DNA of 64,000 bases from UBA6115 sp050953005 (lineage in GTDB: Bacteria > Bacillota > Clostridia > Christensenellales > Aristaeellaceae): assembly GCA_050953005.1 (NCBI GenBank), contig JBMNLV010000014.1, positions 1-64,000 on the forward strand, in the 5' to 3' direction. This document shows, in pieces, positions 44,600 to 52,739 of this stretch; positions within the stretch are counted from its first letter, which is position 1, and each line of letters opens with the position of its first letter. Under the pieces are notes generated by a model. The model did not search any database. It had not been told where the DNA came from and was given only the letters and a program-made list of their open reading frames with translations. The position numbers and the translations under genes were made by a program.

Positions 44600-45108
44600 G
44601 TGTGCCGCACCACCTTGAAGCGCTCCAGCGTGTAGGGTTCCCGAGGGCCGATGCCCGCCTTGCGCCGGGCGATGTCCACCTGCTCCTCCACCGTGTCGAT
44701 GCCCTCCAGGTTGGGCAGCAGCAGGCCGCGCTTGTACCCCCGGCTGACGATAACGCCGTATGTCTTCACGTCAAGGGCGCCCGTGTCGCTGATCGGCTCC
44801 GGGGCGTCCAGCACATCCACCGAGCAGACAAGGTCGGGCAACTCCTCCGCCTGAACAGGCGGAAACCTGGGATCCCTGAAGGCGGCGCTCAGGGCGTTCA
44901 TAATGATCTCCTCCGCCAGGCTATCCCGGACAGGGCTGATGGTGCCGATGCACCCCCGCAGGCTTCCATGCTTGTACAACGTCACAAAGGCGCCGGCCCG
45001 CCTGCCGGTCATTTCCTCCGGCAGACCTTCCGGCATTTTCATGATTTTGCCGGTATCCAGGTAATGGGTATAGGATTGCACCGCCAGGCGCACATAGGGA
45101 TTTTGCAT
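44596..45108 (-). CDS. amrA: AMMECR1-domain protein (AmmeMemoRadiSam protein A)
   Basis: This 170-residue single-domain AMMECR1 protein has GAFVTLYKHGSLRGCIGTISP (the LRGCIG hallmark), AFRDPRFPPVQAEELPDL and GYKRGLLLPNLEGIDTVEEQ. In many genomes this domain is fused to the Memo partner; here they are separate neighbours, 12 bases apart. The function is unknown beyond the conserved three-gene link. AGGAGTGAG precedes ATG 45108. Confidence 0.9.
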   Translation of the reverse strand: MQNPYVRLAVQSYTHYLDTGKIMKMPEGLPEEMTGRRAGAFVTLYKHGSLRGCIGTISPVRDSLAEEIIMNALSAAFRDPRFPPVQAEELPDLVCSVDVLDAPEPISDTGALDVKTYGVIVSRGYKRGLLLPNLEGIDTVEEQVDIARRKAGIGPREPYTLERFKVVRHT

Positions 45109-45120
45109 AATCTCACTCCT

Positions 45121-45960
45121 TCAATCGGCAAAGCGCCGCTTGCTGTCACTGCCCCCGGGCGTGAACAGGCCAAGGCCATAGCCCACCCCCGTCACCCCCT
45201 GATAGGAGAGCATTTCAGCCTCCACCTTCTGTCCGTCAAAGGCGCCTGCCATCATCAGAAAACTACGCTGGCCGCATTCCCCGGCCCGCTCGCAGAAATC
45301 CTCAGGCATCGCCAGCAGCTCATCAAAGGCCGCCCGGCCCATGATGTCCATGATTTTCGCGTCATACGCGGGGCCTTCGGCCCTGAAGCCGTAGGGACCG
45401 TCCGCCTGGACATAATGGGACAAATCACCGCTGGCCACCAGACAGACCCGGCGGGATACCTTCTGCGCGGCCTGCCTGATCAGCCTGCCCAGGCGGTAGT
45501 GCATCTCAAAGGGCAGGCCGGACAGCCCCACGCGCACAAACCTGCACGGCCAGGGGCTGCCCATGGCCTGCGCCAGAAAATAAAGGGGCACCAGAAAGCC
45601 ATGGTCCAGGGCCGGCTGCCGCTCTCCCGCAGTTCCGGCGGCAAGCCCCCGGTCCCGGGCAAGCCTGGCGATATCATGAACCAGTTCACTGTCATACGCC
45701 ACCTCATACCGCACGCCGGGCGCGCCAAAGCGCCCGAAGTCACCCCTGGCCCCGGCGCCGGGAGAGATGTGGATATAATCCTGGTACATCACGCTGTGGG
45801 GGGTGATGATCACGACCGTTTCAGGCTGCCAGCCGGCGACCGCGCGCGCGGCCTTTTCATAGGCCTTGGCGGTTTGCGCGATCTGCGCCTCACCGCCCCT
45901 GCCCACAGCCGGCACAATCAGCGGGGGATGGGGCACCATGACAGCTCCAATGATCGCCAT
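45121..45960 (-). CDS. amrB: Memo-like class III extradiol dioxygenase-family protein (AmmeMemoRadiSam protein B)
   Basis: This 279-residue protein has the LigB/Memo fold: GAVMVPHPPLIVPAVG near the start with a metal-site histidine, VIITPHSVMYQDYI, LDHGFLVPLYFL and LVASGDLSHYV. No dioxygenase activity is proven for this subgroup. ATG 45960 behind GAGGAGGC is preferred to a frame opening 24 bases earlier. It is the first gene of the leftward trio B-A-radical SAM. Confidence 0.88.
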   Translation of the reverse strand: MAIIGAVMVPHPPLIVPAVGRGGEAQIAQTAKAYEKAARAVAGWQPETVVIITPHSVMYQDYIHISPGAGARGDFGRFGAPGVRYEVAYDSELVHDIARLARDRGLAAGTAGERQPALDHGFLVPLYFLAQAMGSPWPCRFVRVGLSGLPFEMHYRLGRLIRQAAQKVSRRVCLVASGDLSHYVQADGPYGFRAEGPAYDAKIMDIMGRAAFDELLAMPEDFCERAGECGQRSFLMMAGAFDGQKVEAEMLSYQGVTGVGYGLGLFTPGGSDSKRRFAD

Positions 45961-46178
45961 ACTTTTGCCTCCTCTGCCTGTCATTGGTTGATGTTGGTAT
46001 GGATACTGGAATCAGCATGATTATAGCATATCCGACACAGGCTGTTTGTCCGGATAGTTTGCACAAGTCTCTCAGCGGTATTTTCCAACCTTTCCACAAA
46101 AATAGAGATATATTTCAATGCCAATATATGCATCAAAGTTCCCGTTCTATTTAGGACAGAAACTTTGGTGGTTGATTC

Positions 46179-46450
46179 TTATGCTTGAAATTCCTGATTT
46201 TTTAAGGGAAACACAGTGAATCCATTTTCAATCGGCAGCTTCATAATAAACGTATGACGGTTTGGATCATAGAGCGGATCGCCAATGATCTCGTCATAGG
46301 TACGGGCATAATAAGATGTATAGGTCTCTCCATCACCTCATTCATCCACATCAGCACCATGCAATACGCTGCGCTGGTGTCACTGGCTGAAAAGCTGACG
46401 AACTCTTTCCCTTTAATCTGCAATACCGACGGGCCTTCATTCACTCAAAA
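46179..46450 (-). pseudogene. Glycoside hydrolase family 43 C-terminal remnant (frameshifted)
   Basis: On the minus strand one frame reads NEGPSVLQIKGKEFVSFSAS then DTSAAYCMVL. After a shift near 46335 another frame continues ETYTSYYARTYDEIIGDPLYD then PNRHTFIMKLPIENGFTVF, ending at TAA 46179. Both match the C-terminal half of GH43 arabinosidase/xylosidase-type enzymes (EGP-V...YSAS and GDPLYDPNRH). No N-terminal half exists. It is a dead gene next to the IS110 element. Confidence 0.75.
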
Positions 46451-46759
46451 TCTATTTCTATTCATAATTTACGAATAAAAATACAGAAAGGTTCTATCTG
46501 AATTAGAAAACAATCTTCTGATATGTAATGCCCCTTTGTCAAGGGGGGAATGATCCGTGATGAGATTATTCAACAAAAAGTATAGAAGCCCTTTCATTCA
46601 AATCCGGCCTTGGCCATTCTGATATACGCGGATTGGATACCGCAGGTCAATGGTTCGCCGTGGGCGCTGCGCTCTGATTTCGGGGATCACATAGGTGCCG
46701 CCATAGTATTACCGCAGATCACCCGACCGTTGTTGGTCTTCCTGCTTTTTGTTCAGCAG

Positions 46760-46880
46760 TGGTTGTAGCGCCGTTTGGCGCGGAGGATGCCCTGCATCCT
46801 CTTGTGTGACCGTTACCTCAGCCTGTGGATGCTGTCAAGGCCTTGCCGCGTCAGCGGTGCGAAGCAGCCTTGACTTGCGT
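46760..46880 (-). ncRNA. Candidate bridge/seek RNA of the IS1111-type element
   Basis: The 382-base non-coding end downstream of the transposase holds three tight hairpins: GCGCC-GTTT-GGCGC (46768-46781), an 8-bp stem GAGGATGC-CCT-GCATCCTC (46783-46801), and GTCAAGGC/GCCTTGAC (46834-46874) enclosing CCGC-GTCA-GCGG. IS1111-type elements encode a target-guiding RNA in this position. The structure is seen in the sequence; the RNA role, the strand and its ends are inferred from the family. Confidence 0.5.
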
Positions 46881-46902
46881 TCACGGGCTGTGGTACTACA
46901 CT

Positions 46903-48027
46903 CTATGCCACATGATCGGTCAATAGTCCCCACATAAAACAGGCCAATTCCCGCGCGATGGCTGTTTTCGCCACATTGCCCCGCTTCCCGTTCTGTAAGG
47001 TCATTTGATAGTACCTCCTTCTCAGCCGTTCATTGGCTCTGTCCGCATAGGCTATCACCGTTTCGCTCTGTCCGCTTTGCCGCTTTTTCAGAGCCGATGA
47101 TTTGTAACCGACTTTTCCCCGCGTGTAGCTTTGCGCCGCCTCCGTCAGCAAGGCGCGCACATGCACATTGCCCGCTTTGGTAATGCCCCCTCGCCGCACA
47201 CTGTTCCCGCTTGAATGTTCGCAGGGAACCAGTCCCAGGTAAGACGCAAACTTTTCCGCCGTAGAAAACCGATGCATATCGCTCACCTCCGACACTACGG
47301 ACAGCGCAGTCAGGGGTTTCACGCCTAGCAGACAGCAAAGCCGACCAACCGGTTCCCGATACCTTTCTTCCCTGCTGATCTCCTCAATGCGTCTGTCTAA
47401 TCGTTCCAGCTTGTTTTGATGATACCGAAAACTGGTCAGGTATTCTTCCAGCGTATCCCCCAGCAGTCCTTCCGGTTGCAAAGCATCCAGCCATTTCATA
47501 TGCGCCTGCGTCCAGTTGCTTCGCGTCCCACTGTACAGGTATCCATGCCGCAGACAAAAGGACAGGATTTGCTGTTTGAGCTTCTTGAGCATCTGGCAAT
47601 GGTCATTGCGCATTCGGATGAATTCCTTGACTTGCTCATCCCCGGCGCTGGGAACATGAACGGGGCTGTAAGTTCCGTATGCCAGGCATTGCGCGATATT
47701 TGCGGCATCGCGTCCGTCGGTCTTGACCCGCTTCCCGCCGCGCGGGGACGGCAGCGTGGTGGGCGCCAGAATGATGCATTCAATCTTCGCTTTGGTTAAC
47801 TGATGGTACAGCGTGTATCCCAGACATCCTGCCTCATATCCGCAGACGATCCGCGTTTCCTGCCCATACTTCTCCCTGAGACGGTGCACATAGGCAACGA
47901 TTCGGCGGTAATCATTGTCTGTCTGGACGATGCCTGTCGGCTGTTTCATATCCAAAGCAAAATGTGCCAAAGTAAAACTGTTCCGATGAACATCCATTCC
48001 TACGTAAAGCGTGCTATAATGTTTCAT
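46903..48027 (-). CDS. IS110-family transposase
   Basis: This 374-residue transposase has the N-terminal RuvC-like DEDD domain, with YVGMDVHRNSFTLA (first Asp), VCGYEAGCLGY (Glu) and KTDGRDAANIA (Asp pair). The C-terminal Transposase_20 region holds LLGVKPLTALSVVSEV, FASYLGLVP and the conserved serine area SSGNSVRRGGITKAGN. All catalytic residues seem present, so it may be active. ATG 48027 lies behind AGGAGG. The protein should act with a structured RNA from the non-coding end. Confidence 0.92.
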   Translation of the reverse strand: MKHYSTLYVGMDVHRNSFTLAHFALDMKQPTGIVQTDNDYRRIVAYVHRLREKYGQETRIVCGYEAGCLGYTLYHQLTKAKIECIILAPTTLPSPRGGKRVKTDGRDAANIAQCLAYGTYSPVHVPSAGDEQVKEFIRMRNDHCQMLKKLKQQILSFCLRHGYLYSGTRSNWTQAHMKWLDALQPEGLLGDTLEEYLTSFRYHQNKLERLDRRIEEISREERYREPVGRLCCLLGVKPLTALSVVSEVSDMHRFSTAEKFASYLGLVPCEHSSGNSVRRGGITKAGNVHVRALLTEAAQSYTRGKVGYKSSALKKRQSGQSETVIAYADRANERLRRRYYQMTLQNGKRGNVAKTAIARELACFMWGLLTDHVA

Positions 48028-48143
48028 GTAATGCCTCCTATTTGTATGTGGTAACCCCTGTGGATAGTAGTTTCATACTCATCTTACAGGTGAATCCTCG
48101 TTTCTACAAATCCCGGGGGCATTACATATTGTCTGATGTAACG

Positions 48144-48275
48144 CTTTATTGCATCCAAAGCGGCGAGGGATTATATTGGCCTGCAAGGAAAGAAACCGAT
48201 GGCGTAGCCCAAGCTGCGTTGAGGTTGACTGACACAGCAGGGCGATCAAAGACCCGGCGCGACGATGCAATAAAG
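48144..48275. repeat. 12-bp inverted repeat bounding a 132-base segment
   Basis: CTTTATTGCATC (48144-48155) and GATGCAATAAAG (48264-48275) are perfect inverted copies just outside the IS110 element. No gene is supported between them, though one plus-strand frame stays open across it. It could be a small non-autonomous element or a long-range stem. The rest of 48130-48540 shows no further feature I can support. Confidence 0.4.
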
Positions 48276-48540
48276 ATTGGAATCAGTATTAGGAGTTTTT
48301 ATGAACGCGTTGTGTGGATAATTCACGTGTTGTATCATTACTCATCTATCAAATTTTTCTGTCATGACTGATTGCGAAACAGTGTGGACATAAGTTCATG
48401 CAAGTACATTTGCCCATAGAGCGATACACCTGATTTGGACAGCAGCAAGAAAGGAGGAGGTTTTTTGCGTATTGATTGGTGATTCCCTTAACTATGATAT
48501 GATTTTTATCTCACAATTACATTCTCGTGTCCACGCTATT

Positions 48541-48757
48541 TAAGGAAAAAACAAAGCTTGGAAGCAGCAAAAGCGGCGACACCGGCTCTGTTTTTTGGTA
48601 GAATTGATGTATGAAGACAATAACCATCATTGAAGGGTAAGTTGGCATAGAAAAGGGGCTATAGCATTTTTCTATTCTGCTACAGCCCCTTTTTGTCAAG
48701 TTGGGAGAATGAATGTACAGTAGTATGCGTCAATGTTTTCGCCAAATGGTTGCCAGA
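48541..48757. repeat. Dispersed repeat block A'-B', right copy
   Basis: 48541-48613 is the inverted copy of 911-985 (unit A), and 48686-48757 the inverted copy of 1-73 (unit B). Between them only ~70 bases remain, against a tRNA gene and a 645-base gene in the left copy. The spacer holds a strong hairpin (AAAAGGGGCTATAGCA/TGCTACAGCCCCTTTT, 48651-48694) that can terminate transcription of the leftward apiose operon. The block ends 20 bases from the truncated binding-protein stub. Confidence 0.7.
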
Positions 48758-48777
48758 TACAACATTATTTATATAGT

Positions 48778-49079
48778 CTATTCTACCCCCTGAAGGATAA
48801 AAGCGTTGATCTGAGCAATCTGCGCGTTGAAATAACCATCGCCGTTTTGAATGAGATAATCCTTGATATATCCGGCCTGTTTTGCCTTCTCGGCAACCTG
48901 GTAAAGGAATCTACCATCTGCTTGCGCCAGGTGTTGCCATAATAGGAGTTGGACAAACCAATACCCCACTCTCCCTTTGGAAGTTCGTTTTTAGCGGCCT
49001 GTACAGTTTCTGAATGCGCGGGTACCATTGTCGCGACCATTATAAGGGTAATGACAAGAGCCAGCCAACGATGTTTTAT
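48778..49079 (-). pseudogene. Truncated sugar ABC transporter substrate-binding protein
   Basis: Joined by a one-base shift near 48915, the minus strand reads a signal peptide (KHRWLALVITLIMVATMVPAHS), then GEWGIGLSNSYYGNTWRKQM and VAEKAKQAGYIKDYLIQNGD, then FNAQIAQINAFILQGVE and stop. This is the N-terminal ~100 residues of a rhamnose/apiose-class periplasmic-binding-type-4 protein. The expected start is ATA (49077-49079) where ATG belongs, behind GAAGGGAG. Start loss, frameshift and 3' truncation mark it as dead. It is the last gene of the apionate operon. Confidence 0.8.
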
Positions 49080-49107
49080 GGTATTCTCCCTTCTTCATTC
49101 AGTTTTT

Positions 49108-49971
49108 TTATTTGTCGCTCAGTTCGTGGGTAATGTCGTAAACGCTCTTTTCTATCGCCTCCTTACTCATGATTTTTTCAATCCAATCTGGTTTGAAAAT
49201 AACATCCATCGCATTGCGCAAGGCTAAATTAGCTCCATCAGAAAAGGGGAACCCGGCAAAGTCAAACAATACACCAAATTGCACCTTCAAGTGTCCCATA
49301 ACAAAAGACATGACTGCATCCCGCGGCACACCCTTTTCTACACAAGCGTCCACTGCCATACGCATGCCTTTGATCAGGGGGGCGGTAATGGATTCGACAA
49401 GGGCCGGCTCCAGCAGTATCATCTGGTCGATAGTGAGACGGAAAGACTTGTCGATGGGTTTGAACATCAGACGCGCGAAGGCCTCGCCTCGCTCATAGTC
49501 ATCATCAGAACCCTGATGGATAGCGCAAACCATGTCCATCTTCGCATCTCCTGTGCCGCCGAACCAATCGCGTTGCGCTGCTAAACTAAGGCCCTCCTCA
49601 AACGGGAAAAGGCTGGGATGGCAAGGATGCACAACGAAAAATTTCATGTCCTCCCGCATGGCCATTACTCCCCCAAAGTGAGCGGCGGGATCCAGTCCAA
49701 TCACCATCGCGCCTGCTTTCATCAGGGGGACAATGCTGGCGGAGACCTTTTTAATGATCTTGTCTGGCACGGCAAAAACAACCATATCCGCTGTCTTGAC
49801 AGGTTCGGAGCTGGAGGTAGATACGACGCCGTGGTTTTTTTTCAGTGCCTGCGCAGCCTGCTCACTGACCTCTACATAGGTGATTTCGTAGGACGGATCA
49901 TCCTTGATGTTCGGGGTAATGCGCATACCCATTTTTCCCCCTGCGCCTAACAAAACTACTTTCTGTACCAT
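49108..49971 (-). CDS. apnO: D-apionate oxidoisomerase (ApnO)
   Basis: This 287-residue NAD-dependent enzyme has VVLLGAGGKMGMRITPNIK as Rossmann loop, VEVSEQAAQAL, VIGLDPAAHFGGVMA, FVVHPCHPSLFPF and ILEPALVESITAPLIKGM. These are the marks of the phosphogluconate-dehydrogenase-like family in which D-apionate oxidoisomerase was defined: it oxidises D-apionate with migration of a hydroxymethyl group to give 3-oxo-isoapionate. The neighbouring lactonase makes its substrate. ATG 49971 lies behind GAAGGGAG; the gap to apnL is 13 bases. Confidence 0.78.
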   Translation of the reverse strand: MVQKVVLLGAGGKMGMRITPNIKDDPSYEITYVEVSEQAAQALKKNHGVVSTSSSEPVKTADMVVFAVPDKIIKKVSASIVPLMKAGAMVIGLDPAAHFGGVMAMREDMKFFVVHPCHPSLFPFEEGLSLAAQRDWFGGTGDAKMDMVCAIHQGSDDDYERGEAFARLMFKPIDKSFRLTIDQMILLEPALVESITAPLIKGMRMAVDACVEKGVPRDAVMSFVMGHLKVQFGVLFDFAGFPFSDGANLALRNAMDVIFKPDWIEKIMSKEAIEKSVYDITHELSDK

Positions 49972-49984
49972 AACTGTTCTCCCT

Positions 49985-51892
49985 TCATTTATTTATCAAA
50001 TTACCAAGAATAACGGAATAGGGTTGGAGCATAACAGGATCTCCTAAAATAGAATCAAATATCGTTTCAGCATCCTGCGCCATTTCTTTTGTGTCATATG
50101 CTGCGTATCGCTGAACCGTATCACTGTCCAGACGAATGCCTCTGATACCGAGCCATCCGTTAAGGGTCAAATGCAACTGTTTTTCTGTGGTGTTGGCAAT
50201 TAATACCTTTTCATCATTGATCAGGACACTGAAACACTTGCTGTTCATTGCCCGTATATTCCGTCCCCGGAGAATGGCCAGCGCCTTTCGAAACACATGG
50301 TAGGAAGGATATACCATGCCTGCAAAAGCAGGGAATCCTTCCGGCAGGATACTGTCCCGTTCCGCGAAAAAACCACGGGGCCCTGCCAACTCAAAGTATG
50401 TAGCGCTGGCTGCGCCGGCTGAAGACAACGCAATCATGGAACGCAGCATCCAAGATGCGCACATCAGGGACATTTGCCTATTGTCTGTCTGGCTGAGTAG
50501 AACTTGCTCAGGGTCTGTTACTGCCGCTGTCGCATCAGGGTTCCAACGGATTTTTAGCGTTACAGGGCTTACATGTATGGGCATGCCGGGATACAGGCCC
50601 TGGGCGCTCTGCACGTTGGCTGCCTGACCGGCAGTTGTTTGCATGATAGAATGATTATCAAAAGCATGAACTTGGGGATTATTGGAATAACAGACAAAAT
50701 CCATCAGCTCACTTGGCAAGGGTTCCCGGTTCAGCTGTGTAAAATAAGCGTCGGTACCCGAACCAACAGGTATCCCCAAGGCCGAAAGCAGTTTACGGCT
50801 CATGGAAAGAATATCTTTGTCAATGACTTTGCGACCTTCCTGGTGAAGTAGCACGGTGTTGATAGCCGGGTGTTGCACCAGAAGATTGCGCAGCAATAAC
50901 ACCTCTTGCCGCCAATTTTTTGTCAGGAAAACAGCCAAATGGATAGAATTTGCTAGGCGCGCAGCCTGATTTAGCAACTTATTCCAGAAGGCCGGCTGAT
51001 TGTTGAAATGCAGCTCAACCCGCACATGATGAAGCCCCAGATCTTCTCCCATCCTGAGAGAATCTCGCTGGACAGAAAAAGGCAGACTCGTTCCTAAAGA
51101 AAAAGAAGGCTGAAGGGGAAGTAGCGCTGAATACTCAACTACATTATCTCCGGTTTGTTTTGCTGCCTGGCACCTTTCGCTTTTATCCGAGGCTACTTTG
51201 AAGTGGATATGCACCGCCTGGGTGACTTGCTCCCCTTGTTTCACCTGCACAGGGAAGGGGATGCCAAGGGGGGTGCAGTATGTTTTAAAGGACGCGTCTG
51301 TCCAATTGCGCTGATCTTCGCATTCAAACACATCGCCTTCAAAGGTCACTTGGCATACAAACCCATCGCGTTGGTAATTCATTGCGGAAATATCAAGAAA
51401 AGGCTGATGGGGAGCGATTTGCTGAGGAAAGGCGGTTTTTTCGCTTGTCCCGTTCGAATGCTCAATCACACAGGGAAGACCCGCACAGTTTATTGGATGC
51501 AACACGCAAAAACCCAGACGGTTTCTGGCAAAGCTGGCTCCCGCCTCCCCGGAGGAAAGAAAGCTCAGTCTTCCCTCAGCACTGCCCATAACGCTGCCCT
51601 GCCAGCGGTATTGATAGTTACCCACAGCATGCTCCGCTTGAAAATGATAGACGAAGCTATCGGTATACTGCTCATGCCATTGCGCGCTCAAGATATAGGG
51701 AATGGTGCCCCAGTTTGGGTCCCGAAGGGCAAAATACACTTCATCAATCAGCTTTTCACCATAAAAGCACACATCCAGCAACCTACCATCTAGCATTGTT
51801 GCCTGCAATGCGCCTGCTTGTAAGCTAATGCGCTGTGGCGGTTTTTCAGGAAGACCTATCCACTGATTTTTTGTGATGAGCTGTGTATTCAT
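49985..51892 (-). CDS. apnL: D-apionate lactonase (ApnL)
   Basis: This 635-residue cytosolic protein has three parts: an N-terminal beta-rich domain (about 1-235, RISLQAGALQATMLDGRLLDVCFYG...LIDEVYFALRDPNWGTI), a central TIM-barrel-like domain (about 265-555, LHHVRVELHF...VFLTKNW, GSGTDAYFTQLNR) and a C-terminal beta domain (INDEKVLIANTTEKQLHLTLNGW). This length and layout match D-apionate lactonase, which opens D-apiono-lactone to D-apionate. Its start overlaps the stop of the upstream gene (ATGA), and apnO follows 13 bases on, which strongly supports the role. Confidence 0.78.
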   Translation of the reverse strand: MNTQLITKNQWIGLPEKPPQRISLQAGALQATMLDGRLLDVCFYGEKLIDEVYFALRDPNWGTIPYILSAQWHEQYTDSFVYHFQAEHAVGNYQYRWQGSVMGSAEGRLSFLSSGEAGASFARNRLGFCVLHPINCAGLPCVIEHSNGTSEKTAFPQQIAPHQPFLDISAMNYQRDGFVCQVTFEGDVFECEDQRNWTDASFKTYCTPLGIPFPVQVKQGEQVTQAVHIHFKVASDKSERCQAAKQTGDNVVEYSALLPLQPSFSLGTSLPFSVQRDSLRMGEDLGLHHVRVELHFNNQPAFWNKLLNQAARLANSIHLAVFLTKNWRQEVLLLRNLLVQHPAINTVLLHQEGRKVIDKDILSMSRKLLSALGIPVGSGTDAYFTQLNREPLPSELMDFVCYSNNPQVHAFDNHSIMQTTAGQAANVQSAQGLYPGMPIHVSPVTLKIRWNPDATAAVTDPEQVLLSQTDNRQMSLMCASWMLRSMIALSSAGAASATYFELAGPRGFFAERDSILPEGFPAFAGMVYPSYHVFRKALAILRGRNIRAMNSKCFSVLINDEKVLIANTTEKQLHLTLNGWLGIRGIRLDSDTVQRYAAYDTKEMAQDAETIFDSILGDPVMLQPYSVILGNLINK

Positions 51893-52725
51893 TCCTTCGC
51901 CCCTGCAGCTTTAGCTGTTTTCTGCGTTCTGAAGGCGCGCAAATTGTCAAGCCCCTTGATGACCCACTCTTCTTCCATGGAAACGGTCTTCTCAATATTT
52001 CCCTGCCAGGGCATCCAGGATTCCAGCACCCAAGATATATCCGGAGGTAAAACACGCTTAGCCAACTCCAGATCAAGAAATCCTTCGCCGGCTATCGCGC
52101 CTTCCACATCGAAGCCCAGCATGGAGGGTTTTCTATGGATAGTGTAATCTTTGCAATGAAAATTGACCGTAACGGGGCCTAAAGTATCCACAACCTCTCG
52201 GAAACTTTCACCGAGTCCCAAATTATTGACTGCATCCAGGCATACGCCAAGAAAGGGGTCTTTAAATGTATCAATCAGTTTTCTAATCCACTCGCTAGGA
52301 TAGTGATCATGGTTCTCAATACCAAGAACGATGCCGGCGCCAACGAATTTGCCAAGCAATTGATCGACGCGTTGCTGCGCGACATCCAGATTGGGAATGT
52401 CCTGGCCGGCATGGGGGAGTGTGCGCACCAGTTTAGCGCCCAACATTTGCGCAATATCAAGGTACTTAAGCAGATTGTCTGGCTCAAGCCCCGCAGTCCC
52501 CACCTCCAGGTAAAGATGATGTTGTCGCGCCAGATTGCGAAGCTGAAGCAGTTCTTCATGGGATGCCGCATGCACCGGCAAATTGTCCGCCACCTGCAGC
52601 ACATCGGCGCCATGTACAACAGCTTTGTTGGCAAGCGTAAGAAGCCCCATGGGGTGCGCAGGAAAATCATAGGCTTTATTGCCTATAGCATAGGGATAAC
52701 TCCAGCTGGATATACCAATTCGCAT
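51889..52725 (-). CDS. TIM-barrel sugar isomerase-like protein, probable 3-oxo-isoapionate decarboxylase (OiaC-like)
   Basis: This 278-residue AP-endonuclease-2-type barrel has ISSWSYPYAIG near the start, YLEVGTAGL, VLGIENHDHYPSEW with a metal-site Glu/His pair, VCLDAVNNLG, VNFHCKDY and VLESWMPWQG at the end. The family is clear. Its place between an ApsD-like dehydrogenase and apnL-apnO suggests OiaC, which decarboxylates 3-oxo-isoapionate to L-erythrulose; an epimerase role cannot be excluded. ATG 52725 behind GAAGGA replaces a longer frame overlapping the upstream gene. Confidence 0.7.
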   Translation of the reverse strand: MRIGISSWSYPYAIGNKAYDFPAHPMGLLTLANKAVVHGADVLQVADNLPVHAASHEELLQLRNLARQHHLYLEVGTAGLEPDNLLKYLDIAQMLGAKLVRTLPHAGQDIPNLDVAQQRVDQLLGKFVGAGIVLGIENHDHYPSEWIRKLIDTFKDPFLGVCLDAVNNLGLGESFREVVDTLGPVTVNFHCKDYTIHRKPSMLGFDVEGAIAGEGFLDLELAKRVLPPDISWVLESWMPWQGNIEKTVSMEEEWVIKGLDNLRAFRTQKTAKAAGAKE

Positions 52726-52739
52726 GTTTTTATCCTTCT

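Larger units (their letters stand above)
46521..48129 (-). mobile_element. IS110-family element of the IS1111 type (about 1.6 kb)
   Basis: A perfect 14-bp inverted repeat, ATATGTAATGCCCC at 46521-46534 and its complement at 48116-48129, brackets an IS110-type transposase. Subterminal inverted repeats and a long 3' non-coding end are the marks of the IS1111 subgroup; the exact outer ends probably lie a few bases beyond. The end upstream of the transposase is ~100 bases and the downstream end ~380 bases. No target duplication is expected for this family. The element sits between the GH43 remnant and repeat block A/B. Confidence 0.75.

Noticed and set aside
44440..46020. 526-codon rightward open frame opposite the AmmeMemoRadiSam genes
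   Set aside because: It is antisense to three clearly recognised genes and has no ribosome site; long antisense frames are common in GC-rich stretches.
48144..48275. 12-bp inverted repeat first considered as the guide-RNA end of the IS110 element
   Set aside because: The 14-bp repeat at 46521/48116 puts this segment outside the element; the structured end on the other side fits better.
48042..48371. 109-codon rightward frame between the IS element and repeat A'
   Set aside because: It begins inside the IS end, has no ribosome site and resembles no family I know.
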